Source of the DNA: CAZVCJ01 sp964625745
GTDB taxonomy: Bacteria > Chloroflexota > Anaerolineae > VGOG01
Assembly (NCBI GenBank): GCA_964625745.1
Contig: CAZVCJ010000079.1
Location: 1-18,152 of the forward strand
Length of the DNA stretch: 18,152 bases
Direction of reading: 5' to 3'
Position numbers and translations under genes: made by a program. Under the pieces are notes generated by a model that searched no databases, had not been told where the DNA came from, and saw nothing but the letters and a program-made list of their open reading frames with translations. Positions 13,846-18,152 of the stretch are shown in pieces (positions within the stretch are counted from its first letter, which is position 1; every line of letters begins with the position of its first letter).

Positions 13846-14223
13846 ATGAAGGGAGCCAGGAAGAAACTGGGTCAGCGAGGGGAGGGTCTGGCGACGGCCT
13901 ATTTGGAACAGCGGGACTACGCGGTGCGCGAGCGCAACTGGCGCTGCCCGGCCGGCGAGGTGGACATCGTGGCCGAGGACGGCGGCTGCCTGGTCTTCGT
14001 CGAGGTGCGCACCCGTCGAGGTGCGGAGTTTGGAACACCCGAGGAGTCGGTGACGCCGGCCAAGCAGGCTAAGCTGGTGGAAGTGGCCCAGACCTATTTG
14101 CAGGAGCACAGTTGGGAGGGCGATTGGCGCATTGACGTGGTGGCGGTGGAGATGACGTCTGGCGGCAAGTTGCTGCGGGTGGAGTTGATAAAGAACGCGG
14201 TGACAGATTGGGGGTTGCCATGA
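13846..14223 (+). CDS. YraN / UPF0102 family nuclease-fold protein
   Basis: A 125-residue protein of the UPF0102 family, a restriction-endonuclease-like fold of uncertain function. Family blocks are LGQRGEGLATAYL (8-20), RNWRCPAGEVDIVAEDG (30-46; Glu38 and Asp40 of the metal-site pattern), and LVFVEVRTRRG (49-59), with RIDVVAVE later. A ribosome site is not obvious in the AGGGCGTTGG stretch before ATG 13846. The stop overlaps the next start (ATGA at 14220-14223), so it is co-translated with the ABC ATPase gene. In many bacteria yraN lies near rnhB or the ribosomal-protein region; that context is absent here. Confidence 0.92.
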   Translation: MKGARKKLGQRGEGLATAYLEQRDYAVRERNWRCPAGEVDIVAEDGGCLVFVEVRTRRGAEFGTPEESVTPAKQAKLVEVAQTYLQEHSWEGDWRIDVVAVEMTSGGKLLRVELIKNAVTDWGLP

Positions 14224-15098
14224 CTCAGGTGCGCTTGGAGGATGTGACTAAGGTCTTCCCGATAGAGGGCCATATTCTGGATGGCATTAAAGAGTTGGGG
14301 CGGACGTTTACTAAGGAGGAGATTCCTGAGCGGGTGAGGGTTACCTCCCAGATCATGGGCCTGGGCTTCGATAAACTGCTGGGCCGGATGCCGCGCACTC
14401 TCTCCGTGGGGGAGAGGCAGCGAGTGGCGGTTGCTCGCTGCATCATCCGCGAGCCTCGCGTTTTCCTCTTCGACGAGCCACTCTCGAGCCTGGACGCCAA
14501 GCTCAGGGTCCAGACCAGGGTGGAGATCAAGAAGCTCCTCAGGCGTTTCCGCATCACCAGTGTTTACGCCACCCACGACCAGACCGAGGCCCTGGCTCTG
14601 GCGGATCGCCTGGCGGTGATGAACGAGGGTCGCATCGAGCAAGTCGGTACCCACGCGGAGATCTACAATTGGCCCGTCAACGTCTTCGTGGCCGGCTTCG
14701 TGGGCACGCCGGCCATGAACTTCTTCCAGGGGCGGGTGGAGGAAGGGGGGCTGCGCTTCGCCGACTTCAGCTTACCCTTCCTGCCGCGTCTGAAGAGGAG
14801 GCTGCAGCCTGGTCAGGAGGTGATCCTGGGCGTCCGCCCTGAGCACATCGCCATCGGCGCGGAGGGCCATTTGCGGGCCAGGGTGGAGCAAATTCAGCCC
14901 CTGGTGACCGAGCGCGCCCAGATCGTCTACGCGCGGCTGCCCCCTGTTCCCCCCAAAGTTGGGGGGCTGGGGGGGAGCACCTGCGTGGTCAGGGCAGGGG
15001 GCGAGGTGCCGGTGAGGGTTGGCGATTTTGTGTCGTTGCGTTTCGATGAAGAGTGGCTGCACCTCTTTGATGCTCAGACGGGGAATAGGTTACGGTGA
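14220..15098 (+). CDS. ABC transporter ATPase (MalK/UgpC type) lacking the Walker A region
   Basis: A 292-residue protein. It begins like a sugar-importer ATPase (TQVRLEDVTKVF) but runs directly into the segment before the signature (KEEIPERVRVTSQIMGLGFDKLLGRMPRT). About 75 residues holding Walker A and the Q-loop are absent. LSVGE (61-65, usually LSGGQ), Walker B VFLFDEP (81-87), the D-loop SSLDAKLR, and the H-loop in YATHDQTEA are present, as is a TOBE-like C-terminal part (VILGVRPEHI). Near residues 243-252 a proline/glycine run comes from a C/G palindrome. ATG 14220 overlaps the YraN stop. The frame is intact, so this is either a decayed gene with an in-frame deletion or a variant that cannot bind ATP alone. 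No permease gene is nearby. Confidence 0.85.
   Translation: MTQVRLEDVTKVFPIEGHILDGIKELGRTFTKEEIPERVRVTSQIMGLGFDKLLGRMPRTLSVGERQRVAVARCIIREPRVFLFDEPLSSLDAKLRVQTRVEIKKLLRRFRITSVYATHDQTEALALADRLAVMNEGRIEQVGTHAEIYNWPVNVFVAGFVGTPAMNFFQGRVEEGGLRFADFSLPFLPRLKRRLQPGQEVILGVRPEHIAIGAEGHLRARVEQIQPLVTERAQIVYARLPPVPPKVGGLGGSTCVVRAGGEVPVRVGDFVSLRFDEEWLHLFDAQTGNRLR
14949..14975. repeat. C6/G6 palindrome inside the ABC ATPase gene
   Basis: CCCCCC (14949-14954), AAAGTT, GGGGGG (14961-14966), then CT and seven more G. It encodes PPKVGGLGG in frame and looks like a mobile or dispersed intergenic palindrome captured within a coding region, in the TOBE-like domain. Confidence 0.55.
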
Positions 15099-15120
15099 TC
15101 GTGGAGGATGCCTATGAGGG

Positions 15121-15549
15121 TCACTCTTCTGAGGGATGCCAGCCAGCCATCACCCAGCGTCGGCGTGCCCTTACAAGGTGCTCGTTGTTGAGTCGAAGGG
15201 CAATGACCGTGGCGCGCCCACAGGCGGTTCGCCCGACGATCAGGGTGCCATCTTCGCTCCAACGAAAGTGCTCGTGCCAGTCCTGACGGCGTGGGTTGAA
15301 AAGGGGTATCTGCTCACCGCTCTCAGGGTCGGTGCCGTGCGTCTGCGTTCCCTTGTGGCCGTTGCACAACGGGCAAGCCAGCCACAGGTTTTCTTCTGTG
15401 GACGGGCCGCCAGCAGCTTGGGGGATGATGTGCTCCACGTGCATAGGCATGGCCGTGTATGCCTGCGGGGTCAAACAGTAGCCGCATCGGTGGCCGGCCG
15501 TGGCGGCGATCTTCTCTCGCAGGGCCTTGGGAATGTAGGGGCGTGCCAC
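15121..15549 (-). CDS. HNH endonuclease
   Basis: A 142-residue protein with a zinc-binding HNH core. It has CGYC (C22, C25), MHVEHIIPQAAGG (H37 to H40, catalytic-type His), TEENLWLACPLCNGHKG (N54, C59, C62, H65), and a basic C-terminus (VRARRRWVMAGW). The start is GTG at 15549 with TGAGGTAG as ribosome site. It begins 3 bp after the stop of the RHH-like gene, so both are one operon. HNH proteins of this type are widespread in Chloroflexota and cyanobacteria and are usually paired with this upstream gene. The role could be a mobile nuclease or a toxin-like effector. It faces the ABC ATPase gene with only 22 bp between the stops. Confidence 0.92.
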   Translation of the reverse strand: MARPYIPKALREKIAATAGHRCGYCLTPQAYTAMPMHVEHIIPQAAGGPSTEENLWLACPLCNGHKGTQTHGTDPESGEQIPLFNPRRQDWHEHFRWSEDGTLIVGRTACGRATVIALRLNNEHLVRARRRWVMAGWHPSEE

Positions 15550-15552
15550 GGA

Positions 15553-15969
15553 CTACCTCAGGTCCTCTGGCATGGGGACGCGATAGCCTCTCCGTGCCAG
15601 GAGAAGGTAGGCATGGGCTTTGCGCACTATCAGCCGGCCATAGACATCCAGCAGGCCTTGCAGACGAGCATGCTCGGCAGGTGTCAGTTCGTTGGCTCCC
15701 TGGCGATCCAGCAACTCGTGAGTCATCGCCTGTTCAACTGGATTCATCGTCGCGCGCGCTTCTCGCCAGAGAGAAGCGTCATCAAGACTGGCCAGCTTGG
15801 CCAACTCAGCCGCCTCTGTCGGCGAAACATCATTGAGAGGGGGCAGCGTGCGTGCGATGCTGTCCGTAAGAATGGCCTCCAACGGCTGTTTGGTCGCTTC
15901 GGCCACCTGGCGAGCAGAGCGATAAAGCGGCTCAGGAAGTTTGAGAGTAACAGTTTGCGTGGTCATCAT
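15553..15969 (-). CDS. RHH-like DNA-binding protein paired with the HNH nuclease
   Basis: A 138-residue protein. The N-terminus VTLKLPEPLYRSARQVAEATKQP, with a strand followed by two helices, resembles ribbon-helix-helix repressors and antitoxins. The rest is helical, rich in Ala, Leu, and Glu, with conserved-looking LLDRQGANELTPAEHARLQGLLD and RLIVRKAHAYLLLARRGYRVP. It starts with ATG ATG behind AAGGGGGAA; either ATG is possible. It is the first gene of a two-gene unit with HNH, from a promoter at 16014-16042. The arrangement is like a toxin-antitoxin or nuclease-regulator pair, but no toxin activity is known to me for this family. Confidence 0.8.
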   Translation of the reverse strand: MMTTQTVTLKLPEPLYRSARQVAEATKQPLEAILTDSIARTLPPLNDVSPTEAAELAKLASLDDASLWREARATMNPVEQAMTHELLDRQGANELTPAEHARLQGLLDVYGRLIVRKAHAYLLLARRGYRVPMPEDLR

Positions 15970-16013
15970 TTCCCCCTTGCAGGCGTGACACCGGTCTCTT
16001 CAGTGCTAACATC

Positions 16014-16042
16014 ATTTTACCATAAATTCGCACAATAGGCAA
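16014..16042 (-). promoter_or_regulatory. Probable promoter for the RHH/HNH pair
   Basis: On the minus strand TTGCCT (16042-16037) and TAAAAT (16019-16014) are 17 bp apart. The -10 is five of six and the -35 four of six. The start near 16007 leaves a leader of about 38 nt. Confidence 0.5.
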
Positions 16043-16056
16043 TTGGCAGGTTGACG

Positions 16057-17004
16057 ATGAAACACAGCACCTCACCAAAGCAACTTCCCCTCATCGTCAT
16101 CGTGGGGCCGACGGCGGTGGGGAAGACACGCTTGTCGCTGCGCCTGGCTCAGGACTTCGACGGCGAGATCATCTCCGCCGATTCCCGCCAGGTCTATCGG
16201 GGCCTGGACGTCGGTACGGCCAAGCCTACCCTGGAGGAGCGCGCGCGCGTGCCCCATCACTTGATTGACGTGGTCGCTCCCGACGAGGCCTTCACCCTGG
16301 CCCAATACCAGGAGCTGGCCTACGATGCCATCGGCGACGTTTTAGCCCGAGGTAAGCTCCCTTTCCTGGTCGGCGGCACGGGGCAATACGTGAGGGCGGT
16401 GGTGGAGGGGTGGGGCATCCCCAGGGTTTCGCCCAACGAGGAGTTGCGGGCGGAGCTCTATCGTCGGGCGGAGATGGAAGGGGAGGCGGCCCTCCATGCC
16501 TGCCTGCGGGAGGTGGACCCGGCGGCTGCCGAGCGGATTGATCGCTGCAACGTGCGGCGGGTGATTCGCGCCCTGGAGGTCTACCTGGATACTGGTCACC
16601 CCATCTCCGAGCTGCAGCGCAAAAAGCCGCCGCCCTATCGCATCCTGCAGATCGGCCTGACCATGGGACGCCAGGAGCTCTACCGGCGCATTGACGAGCG
16701 GGTGGATAGGATGATCGAGGCAGGGTTGGTGGAGGAGGTCAGGGGGTTGGTGGAGCGGGGATACGGCTACGACCTGCCCTCCATGTCGGGGCTGGGCTAC
16801 CAGCAGATCGGCCTGTATCTGCGAGGCCAGGTCAGTCTGGAGGAGGCCATCCAGCTCATCAAGCGTCACACCCGCCGCTTCGTGCGCCACCAGTACAACT
16901 GGTTTCGCCTGAACGACGAAAACATTCACTGGTTCGATGTCCTCAGTGATTCTTACGGGGAAATCCGGGAGTACGTGACCTCGTTCCTTGAAAGCGGCTT
17001 ATAA
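16057..17004 (+). CDS. miaA: tRNA dimethylallyltransferase
   Basis: Transfers a dimethylallyl group to N6 of A37 in tRNAs that read U-starting codons. The 315-residue protein has the P-loop GPTAVGKT (17-24), the DSRQVYRGLDVGTAKP block with the catalytic Asp, FLVGGTGQYVRAVVEG, IRALEVY, SGLGYQQIG, and RRFVRHQYNWFR near the C-terminus. I use ATG 16057; a TTG two codons upstream (16051) is the alternative. The ribosome site is weak (GGCAGG). It is divergent from the RHH/HNH pair, with which it shares an 87-bp gap, and is followed by a small hairpin. Confidence 0.97.
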   Translation: MKHSTSPKQLPLIVIVGPTAVGKTRLSLRLAQDFDGEIISADSRQVYRGLDVGTAKPTLEERARVPHHLIDVVAPDEAFTLAQYQELAYDAIGDVLARGKLPFLVGGTGQYVRAVVEGWGIPRVSPNEELRAELYRRAEMEGEAALHACLREVDPAAAERIDRCNVRRVIRALEVYLDTGHPISELQRKKPPPYRILQIGLTMGRQELYRRIDERVDRMIEAGLVEEVRGLVERGYGYDLPSMSGLGYQQIGLYLRGQVSLEEAIQLIKRHTRRFVRHQYNWFRLNDENIHWFDVLSDSYGEIREYVTSFLESGL

Positions 17005-17011
17005 TCTACCC

Positions 17012-17031
17012 CCAAAAAATCAGATTTTTGG
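17012..17031 (+). terminator. Weak A/T-rich hairpin after miaA
   Basis: CCAAAAA (17012-17018) and TTTTTGG (17025-17031) form a 7-bp stem with a 6-nt loop right after the miaA stop. The T-run lies in the arm and only mixed sequence follows, so termination may be inefficient. Confidence 0.4.
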
Positions 17032-17055
17032 AAGCCAGAATCAGCGTTTTGATGA

Positions 17056-17084
17056 TTGACATCTCGTCCAACTAATGATACAAT
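17056..17084 (+). promoter_or_regulatory. Strong promoter for the DUF5678/retropepsin pair
   Basis: A perfect TTGACA (17056-17061) and TACAAT (17079-17084) with 17-bp spacing. The predicted start near 17091 gives a leader of about 113 nt that contains the structured element at 17111-17164. Confidence 0.8.
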
Positions 17085-17110
17085 GTAATGAGGAAACACA
17101 ACAGCCCTCA

Positions 17111-17164
17111 AACCCGACGCCAGTCAAGGCCGTGCACTTGTGTGTCCTGAGGCCGCCGTTTTTC
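17111..17164 (+). repeat. Structured element, copy 1 (in leader)
   Basis: It shares the pattern GACGCCAG, CTTGxGTG, AGG, and CGTTTT, with the same spacing, with the element at 17985-18036. It lies in the 5' leader of the DUF5678-like gene and ends in a T-run. Its outer helix is weaker than in copy 2. No known riboswitch was recognised. Confidence 0.5.
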
Positions 17165-17203
17165 TGGTGGTTTATGATGAGTTGTTGATAAGGAGGGATT
17201 ACG

Positions 17204-17470
17204 ATGGTAAACAGCAAACCGGGGGAAGTGGAGGCCATTTCTCCCGAATTGTTGGAATTAGTCAGTCCTGAGATGGATACGTGGCTCAACTCTTTGTCCG
17301 CAGAGATGCTGACTCGCTACGGGGGACAGTATATCGCGGCCAGGAACAAGGAAATCGTCGCCGCTGACGATTCTCTAGGCCGGCTGTTCAAGAAGCTCGA
17401 CCGCATGGAGCTGACGTATCGTGTACGTTATCTATACATTGAAGAACCGGATGCATGGGTGATCTATTGA
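17204..17470 (+). CDS. Small DUF5678-like protein
   Basis: An 88-residue protein. The core MLTRYGGQYIAARNKEIVAADDSLGRLFKKLD, followed by YRVRYLYIEEP, matches the DUF5678 pattern (Y-G-G/K-x-[VI]-A with E-[IV]-V-A) found in short prokaryotic proteins of unknown function. These are often encoded next to retropepsin-like proteases, as here. It has a strong AAGGAGGGAT site, its own promoter, and a leader element. The stop TGA (17468-17470) overlaps the region where the retropepsin frame becomes open. The role is unknown; it may be a partner or substrate-like factor for the protease. Confidence 0.78.
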   Translation: MVNSKPGEVEAISPELLELVSPEMDTWLNSLSAEMLTRYGGQYIAARNKEIVAADDSLGRLFKKLDRMELTYRVRYLYIEEPDAWVIY

Positions 17471-17501
17471 TGCGGTTCCCAAGGACTGGCGCGCGTTCGC
17501 C

Positions 17502-17897
17502 TTGCCAGATGGCACCATTATCTGGCGGCCTGTTCTCGATGTGTTAGTGCGTGGCGTAGACGGGTTACTACCAGCTAACTTTCTGGTGGACAGCGGTGCC
17601 GACCTTTCCATGGCCCCTTACGATCTCTTCCGAAAGTTGGGGAAGCGATGGGAAGACGGTCAGTCCATAACCCTGCGGGGCATATCCCGGCGGAAAGTCT
17701 GTGCCATCAAGGGACGGGTACACCCCGTGGACTTTTTCGTACCTGAGGTCGAGCGGTGGTTTACTATCCCGGTGTGCTTCGCCAGGGGCAAAGTCCCCTT
17801 TCTGCTTGGCCAGGAAGAATTCTTTGACCACTTCATTGTGATATTTGATAGATCTGCCCGGAAGACAACCTTCGAATTCAGAGCAGGTGTGCCATGA
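17502..17897 (+). CDS. Retropepsin-like aspartic protease (clan AA)
   Basis: A 131-residue product from TTG 17502, with one catalytic-type triplet in FLVDSGADLSMAP (D30-S31-G32), the pattern of single-domain retroviral-type aspartic proteases that act as dimers. The late FLLGQEEFFDHF block matches the ILG/LLG strand before the C-terminal helix. The frame is open from 17463, and the sequence before TTG (DAVPKDWRAFALPDG) reads like protein, so the true start may lie upstream: at ATT 17466, or by a +1 shift out of the DUF5678 gene. It is coupled to that gene and ends before the second structured element. The substrate is unknown. Confidence 0.8.
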   Translation: MPDGTIIWRPVLDVLVRGVDGLLPANFLVDSGADLSMAPYDLFRKLGKRWEDGQSITLRGISRRKVCAIKGRVHPVDFFVPEVERWFTIPVCFARGKVPFLLGQEEFFDHFIVIFDRSARKTTFEFRAGVP

Positions 17898-17984
17898 GAA
17901 AGCTATTTCGCGTGATTTAGCCGAGATAGGGCGCGACAGCACGCCTCTGGCGGTGCTAAGCCAATCTAACCCACATCGCTCCCA

Positions 17985-18036
17985 ACCCCGACGCCAGCCA
18001 CGGCTGCGCCCTTGCGTGCCCCCAGGTTGGCGTTTT
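17985..18036 (+). repeat. Structured element, copy 2 (terminator-like)
   Basis: CGCCAGCC (17992-17999) pairs with GGTTGGCG (18025-18032, one G-U), followed by TTTT. The loop carries CGGCTGCGCCCTTGCGTG. It is related to the element at 17111-17164, and the two copies bracket the DUF5678/retropepsin pair. It can work as an intrinsic terminator. Confidence 0.55.
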
Positions 18037-18072
18037 GTATGCGCTGGAATCACTGACCGCGCTGAACAGCAC

Positions 18073-18110
18073 TGAGGCCGCTGAGCGTGGTGCTCCTCTC
18101 AGCGGCCTCA
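18073..18110 (+). terminator. Strong intrinsic hairpin
   Basis: A perfect 13-bp inverted repeat, TGAGGCCGCTGAG (18073-18085) with CTCAGCGGCCTCA (18098-18110), and a 12-nt loop. No long T-run follows on the plus strand, so it could serve either direction. The remaining bases to 18152 show no supported gene. Confidence 0.65.
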
Positions 18111-18152
18111 AAGGTTCAATTCCCCTACATCATGGCCGTTATCGGGAAGCTG

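Noticed and set aside
15136..16038. 300-codon plus-strand frame opposite the RHH/HNH pair
   Set aside because: The minus strand encodes an HNH core with all zinc and catalytic residues; the plus frame is a shadow.
17111..18036. Integron attC sites around a gene cassette
   Set aside because: The core GTTRRRY/RYYYAAC motifs and the typical paired boxes are missing, and the module has its own promoter.
18111..18135. GGTTCAATTCC, resembling a tRNA T-loop
   Set aside because: Only two stem pairs form around the loop, and no D-arm, anticodon arm, or acceptor stem is seen; it lies just after a terminator.

Overview
The window looks like chromosomal DNA from a GC-rich, probably anaerobic bacterium, most likely a member of the Chloroflexota (Anaerolineae-like). 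This is inferred from gene content and style only: a tetrahydrofolate one-carbon cluster with a separate cyclohydrolase, a serine T-box in front of serS, an RHH/HNH gene pair, a DUF4258/YgiT pair, and many short intergenic palindromes. No rRNA, tRNA or CRISPR array was found.

Layout. (1) 1-5825, minus strand: a tetrahydrofolate C1 block. fchA (cyclohydrolase), two copies of an unrecognised two-gene module (A2-B2-A1-B1) and folD form one tightly overlapping operon. fhs (formate-THF ligase) follows with its own promoter, then the start of a small, possibly metal-binding protein. (2) 5826-6234: gene-free, with a palindromic repeat. (3) 6235-8641, plus strand: a strong promoter, a T-box stem I copy, a DUF4258/YgiT toxin-antitoxin-like pair, then a complete serine T-box with terminator, and serS. 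(4) 8811-12194, minus strand: fba, fbp and a PPi-type phosphofructokinase, covering the fructose-bisphosphate node, separated by long inverted repeats. (5) 12321-15098, plus strand: an 8-oxoguanine deaminase-like amidohydrolase, a YraN-family protein, and an ABC ATPase that lacks its Walker A region. (6) 15121-15969, minus strand: an RHH-like gene and an HNH endonuclease gene. (7) 16057-17004, plus strand: miaA. (8) 17056-18110, plus strand: a promoter, a DUF5678-like gene and a retropepsin-like gene, bracketed by two related structured elements and closed by a strong terminator.

How the genes work together. Fhs, FchA and FolD together interconvert formate, formyl-, methenyl- and methylene-THF. 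The FolD has Ile where the family's catalytic Lys normally lies, so the separate FchA may be doing the cyclohydrolase step. Aldolase, FBPase and PFK form a second metabolic unit.

Most unusual points: the duplicated, translationally coupled A/B module inside the folate operon; the TA-like pair sitting between two copies of a serine T-box stem I; the Walker-A-less ABC ATPase; and the retropepsin gene, whose coding-like sequence begins upstream of any ordinary start codon.
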